A stretch of DNA of 12,105 bases from Candidatus Fermentibacterota bacterium (GTDB taxonomy: Bacteria; JAFGKV01), in contig JAFGKV010000103.1 of NCBI GenBank assembly GCA_016928395.1, positions 1 through 12,105 of the forward strand. Direction: 5' to 3'. The position numbers were made by a program, and so were the translations under genes. The notes under the pieces are model-generated. The model was not told where the DNA came from and ran no database searches. It saw nothing but the letters and a program-made list of their open reading frames with translations. Position 1 is the stretch's first letter. Each line of letters begins with the position of its first letter. This document shows, piece after piece, positions 5,496 to 12,105 of the stretch.

Positions 5496-7158
5496 CCACA
5501 AAACCGACGGTCACGCTGGCATCCGATTCGCAGCCTTCGCTTAGCGCAACCACGCAGAAGAATCCCTGGTCGCCCGAGACGGGTGCCTGCCAACTCTCAC
5601 CGGTGAAGATACCCGTCGTATCAAGGGCAAATCCCGTGTACGGCATGACGGACGAGTATACCCCGTACGACATCGCACCGGCTACTGGATTCCAGGCGAT
5701 CGTTATCTCGTCGGCATAGACCAATACTGAGGTGATCTCTGGTGCGTCCAGACCGAAGACGGTGATGAAGTGCTCCTTAATCTCCGTGTCATTGTTCTCA
5801 CCGTTGGTCACCGTGAGTGAGACTGTGTAGGTTCCGGGATTCGCGTAGACGAATGAAGGATTTCGGCTCGTGGAATCAATGACGTCGTCACCGTCGAGAT
5901 CCCATTCCCAGGAGACGATGGCGCCGGTGGACAGGTCAGAGTAGTGCACGATTAGCGGCGCTGTACCCGCTACCGTGTCCGCAGTGAACTCGGCAATGGG
6001 CTGCGAGAGGAGGCATGACCGGGCAGGTTCGGCGAAGGGGGCTTCCGGCCCCTCGGTCAGCGCGTGGATCACGATGGAATCGTTCGTTCCCGGTTCACCG
6101 AACTCAAACAGCGAGAAGCCATCGATACCGTGTGATCTCCCGTAGGCAATTTTGTTGACGATTTCCGCGGCCACTTCCCCTGGGGTCACTCCTGCCCCAT
6201 TCCAGACGCTGCTGTACCACCCCAGGCCCATGTACACGTGGCCGATTGCCGGACCGAGGAAGCTGTGCCAAATGTCCACCTCTCCGCTCCACCATGAGGT
6301 GTGGTAGGTGTACTCCATCGCGATGATGAAATCCAGCGCGTCGTCGTTCACCAAAGAGACGCCGTCTTGCTGGAACGTCATCTGTGTGGGCACGCCGTCG
6401 GGCGTGGGGTACGCGTCGCAGAAGGACAGATCGTCCCATCGATTGCCGGGGTTGGCGGGGAACCATGTGCGAAACCACGATGGTATGTCGTCTCCACCTT
6501 CCGGGTATGAGTGGACCCAATCCGCGCAGTCCTGCCCCATGTTGATGAGTGCTGCGGTCAAGAACCTGCCAGGGTACTCCGTCTGGAGTGCCTGATATGT
6601 CTGAAGAACCGTCTGACGAATGCCGTGCATCTTCACGCTGTCCAGCCGATCTTGTGTTTCATAACGGATATAGTCGAAGTGAATGCCGTCCAGGGTCGGG
6701 AAGGAATCGAGAAGAGTGCGGGCCCACTGCGTCTGTGCTTCCTGTTCTGCCGGGTCAGTGAAGTCGGCGGTCTGTCCCGCAGTGCGCCACAGGTTGATCA
6801 TCCACACATGTGCGCCCAGACCCAGCGCCTTTGCCCCGGTCAGCATGGCTGAGAAGTCCGCCACTGTAGACCATGCCGGCCGCGTGTCATCAGGCACAAT
6901 GAGAAACACGGTATTGAGATTGGCGTTGGTGATCTTCTGCAGGGTCTCGGCTCTCTTCTCGGGGGAGTCGAACGCATAGTGGTTGAGCCACACGGCGCGG
7001 GTTTCTCCTGTATCCAAGGAATCCCGGGGCACGCCTATGCCGCTGCCCATTCGTCGGTCAAACGAACGCGCCCCCTCGCCACCCCGCGTCTTCGTTTCTG
7101 CTGAAGGAAGGAGGGCAAGAAAGGTAAATACCGCCGACGCGATGAGACCTGCGCGCAC
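5479..7158 (-). CDS. Secreted GHL10-like glycosidase-type protein with PKD and fibronectin-like domains
   Basis: The 559-residue product starts with a signal peptide (residues 1-20, LLPSA at the cleavage end). Residues about 50-365 form a barrel like the GHL10 (family 10-like, DUF187-type) glycosidase domain. ETRAVWLNHYAFDS opens it; it continues with TNANLNTVFLIVPDD, AHVWMINLWR and the hallmark LDGIHFDYIRYE (156-167), whose acidic residues are candidates for catalysis. Residues about 387-468 are a PKD domain (WEWDLDGDD, PGTYTVSLTV), and 472-556 resemble fibronectin type III. It probably binds or hydrolyses an extracellular polysaccharide; the substrate is unknown. GTG at 7158 is preferred because GGAGG lies 5 nt upstream; an upstream GTG at 7170 would cover that site and add four residues before the signal peptide. 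No sorting domain follows the last module. Base composition is lower in GC than that of the neighbouring permease gene. Confidence 0.85.
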   Translation of the reverse strand: MRAGLIASAVFTFLALLPSAETKTRGGEGARSFDRRMGSGIGVPRDSLDTGETRAVWLNHYAFDSPEKRAETLQKITNANLNTVFLIVPDDTRPAWSTVADFSAMLTGAKALGLGAHVWMINLWRTAGQTADFTDPAEQEAQTQWARTLLDSFPTLDGIHFDYIRYETQDRLDSVKMHGIRQTVLQTYQALQTEYPGRFLTAALINMGQDCADWVHSYPEGGDDIPSWFRTWFPANPGNRWDDLSFCDAYPTPDGVPTQMTFQQDGVSLVNDDALDFIIAMEYTYHTSWWSGEVDIWHSFLGPAIGHVYMGLGWYSSVWNGAGVTPGEVAAEIVNKIAYGRSHGIDGFSLFEFGEPGTNDSIVIHALTEGPEAPFAEPARSCLLSQPIAEFTADTVAGTAPLIVHYSDLSTGAIVSWEWDLDGDDVIDSTSRNPSFVYANPGTYTVSLTVTNGENNDTEIKEHFITVFGLDAPEITSVLVYADEITIAWNPVAGAMSYGVYSSVMPYTGFALDTTGIFTGESWQAPVSGDQGFFCVVALSEGCESDASVTVGFVARDLR

Positions 7159-7212
7159 ATCGACCTCCACCCGAACAGGAGTTGACCTGGTATGGGTTCT
7201 CCCCGGCAGACA

Positions 7213-7241
7213 AGCTTAGTGCAGGCCGTCGCGAAGCGCAA
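7213..7241 (-). promoter_or_regulatory. Candidate promoter for the GHL10-like gene
   Basis: In the 171-bp gap between the permease stop and this gene, minus-strand TTGCGC (7236-7241) and TAAGCT (7213-7218) lie 17 bp apart. The start point would be near 7206, leaving a leader of about 48 nt. Each box matches three of six consensus positions. The gap otherwise holds no gene, and no clear terminator for the exporter operon is visible in it. Confidence 0.22.
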
Positions 7242-7329
7242 TGATCTGGGCCTCAGCGTGACGATCCGCCGATGTCTCTCTCCCGCAAGGCAGCCATCGG
7301 CCAGACTATCGCGCTGCACGGAGCGCAGG

Positions 7330-8991
7330 TCAGCCGAGGATCTCGACGGTGTCGACCCGGCGCGCCGCCGCGTGAAGCACGAGCCCGCTTACGGCCAAGG
7401 AGATGCCGCCCAAGGCGAAAGTCCCCACCCGAAACGAGGCGGCTCGCGGGAGCCAGGGTATCCACCCGACCTGCACCCACACCAGAATCGCTGAGGCTAT
7501 CACATACCCCAGGCCCAGGAGAAGGGCCGTGGTGCCACCGACCCCGGAGACGATTCTGGCTGGCTCTTCGGATGCCATCTCGGGCAGCAGCATGCCCAGG
7601 CCCACGCTCATGCTCATGAGCGTCAGATCGATGAGGAACACGTCCAGGAGGGCAGTGAGCACCAGCGAGCTTGGCAGACCCAGCATGATGATGGTGCCTA
7701 CGGTTATCGCCGCGGCGGGAGGGAAGGTCCACAGTATGGCCAGGCCGACCTTGGCCCACAAAGTGGTGCGGGGCCGGACCGGCGCGACTCGCACCAGCCA
7801 CGCCATGCGGGCCTCCAAGCTTGGGAGGGGGAAGAAGAACCTCGTACCCAGCGAGGCCAGAATCCCCGCCACGGCGGCGAAGTTTGCGGCGACTACCAGC
7901 AATCGCCACTGCACCGGGAGGTTATGGTACGACATCCCTCGGAGGCTGGCGACGTACGCCCCCATGAGTCCGAACAGAAGAAGAGTCTGCGCCCATTGGC
8001 TTGGGTCGCGGAGGAGAAGGCGCAGATCCTTGACCACCAGGGCACGAATCGGAGGAGGGAGGAAGCGGAAAAGACGGTCCGCAGCCACAATGCCCCATTG
8101 CTTCGCGCTGCCTGCGGAATCGCTGGACCACCGAGTCCACAGCCGATAGAGGGGATCGGGTGCCAGCCAGAGCAGTAGCCACACCATCAAGAGGCCTGAT
8201 GAGGCCAGGCAGGCGAAGTAACCCAGGGCCGTGCCGAGATCTCCTGCACGAAGGGCTTCGGCCCCGAGAAACCACCATCCGGAAGGGAAGTAGGGGCTGA
8301 AACCGATATTGAAGCGGGAGAGCGTCGCGTGGAGGAAGAGCACCGGATCGTCCTGAAGCTGCGCCGGGGCGCCGCCGCTGCCCTGCAGGGCCCACAGTAC
8401 CAGAGCGATGCCTCCGGTGGCCAGTGCGGCCAGACGGATGGTGCGCCACAGCGGCCCCAGGGCCACGATGCCGCAGGCGATCAGGGCTCCGGTGGCAGAG
8501 GCGAGTACCGCAAACGCCGGCATGAATGCCGCGAAACTCAGGAGGTAGCCGAGGTTGGCGCTCAGGGTCGTCCACAGCGCGACATGGAACGGCAACGCCA
8601 TGGCCGGGAAGGCCCAGGTGCTGAGCAGGAGGGTTTCCAGCCAGCGGGAGAAGAGCACTGTGCGGCGAGAGAGTGGAAGCGTGTGGAGAAACGCCGTCTC
8701 GCGGGCGCGGAAGAACACGCCGAGAAAGGTCACGGCAGCACTTATGGTGAGCATTCCCGCCAGCACCAAGTAGATCAGGCCCGGCATGCGCGCAGCCAGC
8801 ACTTCACCCAGCCCCTCGAACCGCAGGAGTAGGGCAAGACCGTGCCGGGACCCGGCATACACGAACAGAAGTAGCAACGCGGCGCCCACCAGGACCGTGA
8901 CCGTCTTCAGCACCGACCGCGACAGCTCATCGGCAATCCCGTGCGCGGCGCGGCGCGCCAGTACGCCGGCGAGAAGAGTGATTGATTTCAT
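7330..8991 (-). CDS. ABC-2-type exporter permease, multi-pass membrane protein
   Basis: This 553-residue protein is strongly hydrophobic, with roughly ten to twelve membrane spans in two halves separated by a cytoplasmic stretch near residues 285-325. It is the membrane channel of an ABC exporter whose ATPase is the preceding gene. Typical features of this permease type are RARETAFLHTLPLSRRTVLFSRWLET (about 95-120), where a cytoplasmic loop contacts the ATPase, and LVVKDLRLLLRDPSQWAQ (about 320-337) before the second half. The ATG at 8991 overlaps the ATPase stop as ATGA, with AGGA directly before it, indicating translational coupling. The cargo cannot be read from sequence. GC content is high (about two thirds in hand-counted segments). 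Confidence is high for an ABC exporter permease and low for any finer assignment. Confidence 0.9.
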   Translation of the reverse strand: MKSITLLAGVLARRAAHGIADELSRSVLKTVTVLVGAALLLLFVYAGSRHGLALLLRFEGLGEVLAARMPGLIYLVLAGMLTISAAVTFLGVFFRARETAFLHTLPLSRRTVLFSRWLETLLLSTWAFPAMALPFHVALWTTLSANLGYLLSFAAFMPAFAVLASATGALIACGIVALGPLWRTIRLAALATGGIALVLWALQGSGGAPAQLQDDPVLFLHATLSRFNIGFSPYFPSGWWFLGAEALRAGDLGTALGYFACLASSGLLMVWLLLWLAPDPLYRLWTRWSSDSAGSAKQWGIVAADRLFRFLPPPIRALVVKDLRLLLRDPSQWAQTLLLFGLMGAYVASLRGMSYHNLPVQWRLLVVAANFAAVAGILASLGTRFFFPLPSLEARMAWLVRVAPVRPRTTLWAKVGLAILWTFPPAAAITVGTIIMLGLPSSLVLTALLDVFLIDLTLMSMSVGLGMLLPEMASEEPARIVSGVGGTTALLLGLGYVIASAILVWVQVGWIPWLPRAASFRVGTFALGGISLAVSGLVLHAAARRVDTVEILG

Positions 8992-9725
8992 TCCTGCGTG
9001 ATCCGGAGGAAGAGGGTCTCTAGTGACTCGGCTCGATTCGGGCCCAGGAGGGCAGCCGTGGCATCAGAGAGCACGATACTGCCCCGGTGAATGACCGTGA
9101 TGTGGTCTGCCACCTCTTCGGCCACCGAGAGGGTGTGGGTGGAGAGCAGTACAGCCGTGCCCTTCTCTGCCTCGGCCCGGAGCAAGTCCTTCAAGACGCG
9201 GCTGCTGGCCGGATCCAGCCCGACCATGGGTTCATCAACAAGCAGCACCTGGGGGCGGGAGAGCAGTGCGGCAGACAACACGTACTTCTGCCGGGTGCCG
9301 TGGCTGTAGCTTTCGACCCGGTGCCGGTGATACTGCCGGAGTTCGAAGCGCTCCACAAAGAACGAAATTCGTTCCTCCAGGCTGCGGCCATCCATGCCGT
9401 GCAAACCGCCCACAAAGCGAAGGAACTCCTCGCCGGTGAGTTTGCCGTAGAGAAACGGAACATCCGGCACGTATGAGAGCAACCGCCGGACCGGTTCCCA
9501 CTCCCGTCCCGGATCCATGCCGGCCACCCGTACTGAACCCTCGGTGGGAAAGAGCAGGCCCGCGATGAGCCTGAGGGTGGTGGTCTTGCCGGCACCGTTG
9601 GGGCCCAGAAACGCATGGATCACGCCATGAGGAACAGAGAGTGAGAGATGCCGCACCGCCCAGAGGGCATCGAATCGTTTGCCAAGGCTCTCGATCTGAA
9701 TCGCTGCGTTCACCAGTTTCCTCAC
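8988..9725 (-). CDS. ABC transporter ATP-binding protein
   Basis: This 245-residue cytosolic ATPase would power the permease encoded immediately downstream. Walker A is GPNGAGKT (41-48), the ABC signature is a degenerate YSHGTRQK (140-147), Walker B is VLLVDEP with D164 and E165, the D-loop is GLD (169-171) and the switch histidine is H197 in STHT. At the Q-loop position the sequence reads YVPDVPFLYGKLTGEE, so an Asp (D88) replaces the usual Gln; acidic residues there are known in ABC-2-type exporters. GTG at 9725 overlaps the previous stop as GTGA. An alternative GTG at 9713 has an AGGA site 5-6 nt upstream and would shorten the protein by four residues. Both options keep the coupling with the upstream membrane-protein gene. 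Confidence 0.95.
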   Translation of the reverse strand: MRKLVNAAIQIESLGKRFDALWAVRHLSLSVPHGVIHAFLGPNGAGKTTTLRLIAGLLFPTEGSVRVAGMDPGREWEPVRRLLSYVPDVPFLYGKLTGEEFLRFVGGLHGMDGRSLEERISFFVERFELRQYHRHRVESYSHGTRQKYVLSAALLSRPQVLLVDEPMVGLDPASSRVLKDLLRAEAEKGTAVLLSTHTLSVAEEVADHITVIHRGSIVLSDATAALLGPNRAESLETLFLRITQE

Positions 9726-10528
9726 AGGCCCCTGCTGGAACTGGTAGAACCCCCTGTCTCAGTGCGAGGATCCGGCTTCAGCACCAGGTCCCAGCCCACG
9801 GGGGTTCGCTGGCGAACGACGATTCCCCTAGGGTCGATCCACATCAGAGTCTTCAGCCCCTTGTACATTACCACGAGCACGCAGCCGCCGTCGGGCGCGG
9901 GGGGCTCAACCCGGCCTCGCTCCCGCTCAAGACTCACCTCGGCGGCCGTCATGGTGAGGGGGTCGAGCAGCTGCCAGGTCAACCGTTCGCTGCGCGCGGG
10001 GCATCCCGCGACCAGGCCCGGTGAGAAGCCGTCGCCAATGGCCAGCGTGGAATCGACCTGGAATACCCGGGCTTGGGAGACACCCAACCCCGCGTAGTGG
10101 ACGGTCAGCACGTCCTCGCTTCGGCTACCGCGCACCTCAAACGTCTGGGGGCCGATGGCCGCTGTCGCGGCGAACGACGACAGGGTACCCCTGGAATCCA
10201 GAATCGAGAAACCATCGGCAGCCACGGGCACCAATGAGCCGCCAGCCTGCATCTGCAGGCTCATCCGCCAGGCTATGCGCCGACCGGATCCCTCGGCGCG
10301 TACGCGATAGCTGACCGTTCCCACCGACCGCTCGCCTGCCCAAACGCCGTACGTCAGATCAAGAGAATCGGCGGGCACCAATGCACCGTAGGATGTCGGC
10401 CTCGTGAGTATCGGCCCCCGGCTCGTGTCGCCAAGTAGCCATGCCATGCTGGCCGCCCACACTGCAAAGACCGCGGCACCGACACACCAGAAGAGCCGGT
10501 TACGCTTCGTACGTCGTTCAGGAATCAC
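9722..10528 (-). CDS. Single-pass membrane protein with extracytoplasmic domain, function unknown, in ABC exporter operon
   Basis: I do not recognise a named family with certainty. The 268-residue product has a basic start (IPERRTKRNR), one hydrophobic helix (about 12-31), and a long beta-rich domain likely outside the inner membrane. The domain begins LTYGVWAGERSVGTVSYRV and ends with LMWIDPRGIVVRQRTPVGWDLVL. This layout resembles the beta-rich domain that precedes transglutaminase-like domains or stands alone beside exporters, but no transglutaminase catalytic Cys-His-Asp module is present. Its stop overlaps the ATPase start as GTGA, so it is almost surely made together with the ATPase and permease and may be their extracytoplasmic partner. 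The start is GTG at 10528, with only a weak GGGG before it. One cysteine pair (C174 and C211 by my count) lies in the extracytoplasmic part. Confidence 0.75.
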   Translation of the reverse strand: MIPERRTKRNRLFWCVGAAVFAVWAASMAWLLGDTSRGPILTRPTSYGALVPADSLDLTYGVWAGERSVGTVSYRVRAEGSGRRIAWRMSLQMQAGGSLVPVAADGFSILDSRGTLSSFAATAAIGPQTFEVRGSRSEDVLTVHYAGLGVSQARVFQVDSTLAIGDGFSPGLVAGCPARSERLTWQLLDPLTMTAAEVSLERERGRVEPPAPDGGCVLVVMYKGLKTLMWIDPRGIVVRQRTPVGWDLVLKPDPRTETGGSTSSSRGL

Positions 10529-10706
10529 AGTCGCCCCACGGCATCGTCCGTACTACGGGCGGGCCTGAAGGCCCTTTTGCACTCACTTTGCTCGATGTCG
10601 GCAGTTCACCGTTCGCAGCCTCGGGAACGACCGCCGATTGCGACCGTCGTCCCTCCCTCCAATCATCAATGTTTCCGGGCATCCAGTATTCCGTGTTCGC
10701 GATCAC
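10518..10706 (-). CDS. Candidate 62-residue ORF, doubtful
   Basis: This ORF fills almost exactly the gap between the phosphoesterase stop (10719) and the next gene. It starts with GTG at 10706, 12 bp after that stop, and its TGA ends 11 bp inside the following gene. The product starts MIANTEYWMPGN, has no signal peptide or membrane helix, and matches nothing I know. About 62 percent of its codons end in G or C by hand count, slightly lower than its neighbours. A hairpin lies within it. The spacing fits an operon, but the segment could equally be a leader or promoter region. Confidence 0.22.
   Translation of the reverse strand: MIANTEYWMPGNIDDWREGRRSQSAVVPEAANGELPTSSKVSAKGPSGPPVVRTMPWGDCDS
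10548..10558. promoter_or_regulatory. 11-bp palindrome upstream of the exporter operon
   Basis: CCGTA and TACGG flank a single central base. The site lies about 20 bp before the GTG start of the membrane-protein gene. It could be a small operator or chance; no regulator gene is nearby. Confidence 0.15.
10561..10578 (+). terminator. Short hairpin with T-run, oriented against the local genes
   Basis: GGGCC, loop TGAA, GGCCC (10561-10574) is followed by TTTT (10575-10578) on the plus strand. This has the shape of a minimal intrinsic terminator for plus-strand transcripts, although every gene nearby is on the minus strand. In minus-strand RNA it would be a stem-loop about 33 nt before the start of the membrane-protein gene, preceded by an A-run. 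The 5-bp stem and four-base tract make it weak. Confidence 0.25.
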
Positions 10707-10718
10707 CTGAACCGATGA

Positions 10719-11570
10719 TCAGGGCGGGGCGGGAACGGACCGCGGGGGCATTCCTGGGGCCGCACGGAGGGTGATGAGGGTCACCTCCGGGGTGGAGCCA
10801 ATTCGGATTGGGATCTTGGAAGTTCCCAGGCCGCGGGATACGTGCATCCAAGTGTGTCCCTCGCGGAAGTCGCCCCGCTGGAACCTGTCCAGTTCATCCG
10901 ATCCCATGGTCTGGGAGTAGCGTGAGCCCGGGAGCACCACCTGCCCTCCGTGGGTGTGTCCGGCCAATACCACATCAATACCCCAATGGACTGCTTGGGT
11001 GAATGCCGTGGGAAAGTGGGCCAGCAAGAGGCGGGGCGTGTGCACATCACCCTTCAGGCGAAGCAGGGCTCCTTCGAGGAAGCTTCGCCCAGTGCTGGGA
11101 TCATCCACGCCGATGATCCAGAGATTGCCCTGCCCGCGGCTGACCCGGTGCACCTCATTTCTCAAGACATGCACTCCTTCACTTTGCATGGCCTGCACGA
11201 TGACCTCCGCCTCGCCCTCGTACTCGGCATTGCCCATGATGGCGAAGACGCCCAATGGTGCCTGGAGCGCCACCATGCGCCGGGCCAGCTCCCGGGCGAC
11301 TGACGGATCGGTGGTCAGATCACCGGTAAAGGCGAGGATGTCAGGATGGAGATCCGCCGCTAGCGCGAATGCGGATTGCTCCAGGGCCCCGATGCGGGAT
11401 GAGTGGAAATCGGTGAGTTGCACGATGCGCAGGCCGTCCATGTCGCCGTGTAAGCCCGCAACATCAACCACGCAACGCTCCACGTCGACGCGAGCGCTGC
11501 CGAGGAGCATAACCACGGTCAGGGCGGCGGCGCAGATCACCGCCAACAAGATCCTCCACCACTCTCGCAA
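10719..11570 (-). CDS. Membrane-anchored YkuE-like metallophosphoesterase
   Basis: This 283-residue two-metal phosphoesterase has an N-terminal membrane helix (residues 7-24), placing the catalytic domain probably outside the membrane. Metal ligands can be read as D54 and H56 in LTDFHSS, D84 in FTGDL, N114 in MGNAEYE, H185 in LLAHFP, and H205 and H207 in LAGHTHGGQ. The late segment SRGLGTSKIPIRIGSTPEVTLITL (about 245-268) is typical of the YkuE subgroup. The usual GNH(D/E) motif reads GNAE, so the transition-state histidine is replaced by Ala115. Known relatives hydrolyse phosphoesters, sometimes of lipids; the substrate here is unknown. TTG at 11570 gives the complete basic-aromatic start of the helix. 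A TTG at 11546 has GGAGG six nt upstream and is a real alternative. It lies 47 bp after the HtrA-type gene and may share its transcript. Confidence 0.9.
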   Translation of the reverse strand: MREWWRILLAVICAAALTVVMLLGSARVDVERCVVDVAGLHGDMDGLRIVQLTDFHSSRIGALEQSAFALAADLHPDILAFTGDLTTDPSVARELARRMVALQAPLGVFAIMGNAEYEGEAEVIVQAMQSEGVHVLRNEVHRVSRGQGNLWIIGVDDPSTGRSFLEGALLRLKGDVHTPRLLLAHFPTAFTQAVHWGIDVVLAGHTHGGQVVLPGSRYSQTMGSDELDRFQRGDFREGHTWMHVSRGLGTSKIPIRIGSTPEVTLITLRAAPGMPPRSVPAPP

Positions 11571-11617
11571 GAGACCACAATAGCCGCTGATGGAACCAGG
11601 GCAGTCAGATCAGAGTC

Positions 11618-12105
11618 CTAGCCTGGAAGCGGCGCCAGGATCACGGCGGCTTCCCGCTGCTGCGCTTCCCGCTCATACTGCACCGTCAGGGTGTCGCCGA
11701 CGATAAGACCGGCCAGTGCGCCGCGGGCATCCTCGATACTGATGATGGGCCGGTCATTGAGCCGTCGAATGACATCACCCGGCTTCAACCCCGCCAGAGC
11801 CGCGGGGCTGTTCTTCTCCACCTCCGAGACCAGCACGCCGCGTTGACTCTCCAGGCCCAACGAGAGCGCCAGCAACCGAGTGATTTCTTGCACCCGTATG
11901 CCGGTATACACGTCGCGGGTTTGGCCGAAGGCCAGCAATTCGTTCATGACCTGTTTGGCACGGTTGATGGGAATGGCAAACCCAATGCCCAAGGAGCCCC
12001 CTGAGCTGGAGAAGATGAAGGTGTTGATACCGATCACCCTTCCGCGAGAGTCTACCAAGGGCCCTCCTGAGTTGCCAGGATTGATGGCAGCGTCGGTCTG
12101 GATGA
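11618..12105 (-). CDS. HtrA/Deg-type (S1C) serine protease with one PDZ domain, 5' part outside the window
   Basis: Only the last 161 residues are present. The visible part begins in the chymotrypsin-like domain with [16 protein letters not shown], where the codon at 12068-12070 encodes the nucleophilic serine. It continues with [26 protein letters not shown]. The catalytic His and Asp lie beyond the edge. One PDZ domain follows (about YTGIRVQEI to the end), with [24 protein letters not shown] as the typical peptide-binding and hairpin core. The protein stops immediately after this domain, so it resembles single-PDZ DegS/HhoA-like enzymes rather than two-PDZ DegP. It likely acts in envelope protein quality control or signalling. 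Whether it has a membrane anchor or signal peptide cannot be seen. Confidence 0.94.
   Translation of the reverse strand, partial: IQTDAAINPGNSGGPLVDSRGRVIGINTFIFSSSGGSLGIGFAIPINRAKQVMNELLAFGQTRDVYTGIRVQEITRLLALSLGLESQRGVLVSEVEKNSPAALAGLKPGDVIRRLNDRPIISIEDARGALAGLIVGDTLTVQYEREAQQREAAVILAPLPG

Noticed and set aside
8329-8832. A Gln/Glu/Arg-rich plus-strand open frame of 167 codons
   Set aside because: It is the antisense shadow of the permease gene, and its odd composition follows from the complement of hydrophobic codons.

Overview
The window is GC-rich bacterial chromosome with eight confidently recognised protein-coding genes, one recognisable only by structure, one candidate small ORF, and a non-coding repeat-rich left end. 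No rRNA, tRNA, CRISPR array, transposase, integrase or phage gene was seen. Several traits point to an uncultured lineage of the FCB (Fibrobacterota-Chlorobiota-Bacteroidota) side of the tree, such as Eisenbacteria, Krumholzibacteriota or Latescibacterota-like bacteria. They are a secreted M6 metalloprotease with a C-terminal domain resembling type IX secretion sorting domains, a secreted glycosidase-like protein with PKD and fibronectin-like modules, and degenerate ATCG-type hexamer repeats. This placement is inference from gene style, not from a marker gene.

Layout. Positions 1-484 hold no convincing gene but a mosaic of short repeats: a 14-bp tandem repeat, a perfect 8-bp hairpin, and two copies of a 12-mer followed by ATCG hexamers. 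On the minus strand, 485-1507 is fabH (beta-ketoacyl-ACP synthase III). A divergent promoter region (1508-1722) separates it from a plus-strand group. That group is a 140-residue alpha-helical protein of unknown function (1723-2145), an M6-family secreted metalloprotease 25 bp downstream (2171-3883), and a membrane-anchored SGNH/GDSL hydrolase (4047-5249).

The right half is entirely minus-strand. In transcription order it holds the C-terminal part of an HtrA/Deg-type serine protease cut by the window edge (11618-12105), a membrane-anchored YkuE-like metallophosphoesterase (10719-11570), and a possible 62-residue ORF (10518-10706). Next come a single-pass membrane protein of unknown function (9722-10528), an ABC ATPase (8988-9725) and its multi-pass permease (7330-8991). 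The last gene, after a 171-bp gap, is the secreted GHL10-like glycosidase with PKD and fibronectin-like domains (5479-7158).

The membrane protein, ATPase and permease are joined by two 4-bp stop/start overlaps, so they very probably form one translationally coupled unit: an ABC-2-type exporter with a dedicated extracytoplasmic partner. Most products act in or beyond the cell envelope (two proteases, SGNH hydrolase, phosphoesterase, exporter, secreted glycosidase), with fabH supplying fatty-acid initiation. Nothing here proves a new defence or mobile system. The items most worth a second look are the exporter with its unassigned partner protein, the helical-protein/M6-protease pair, and the repeat mosaic at the left end.
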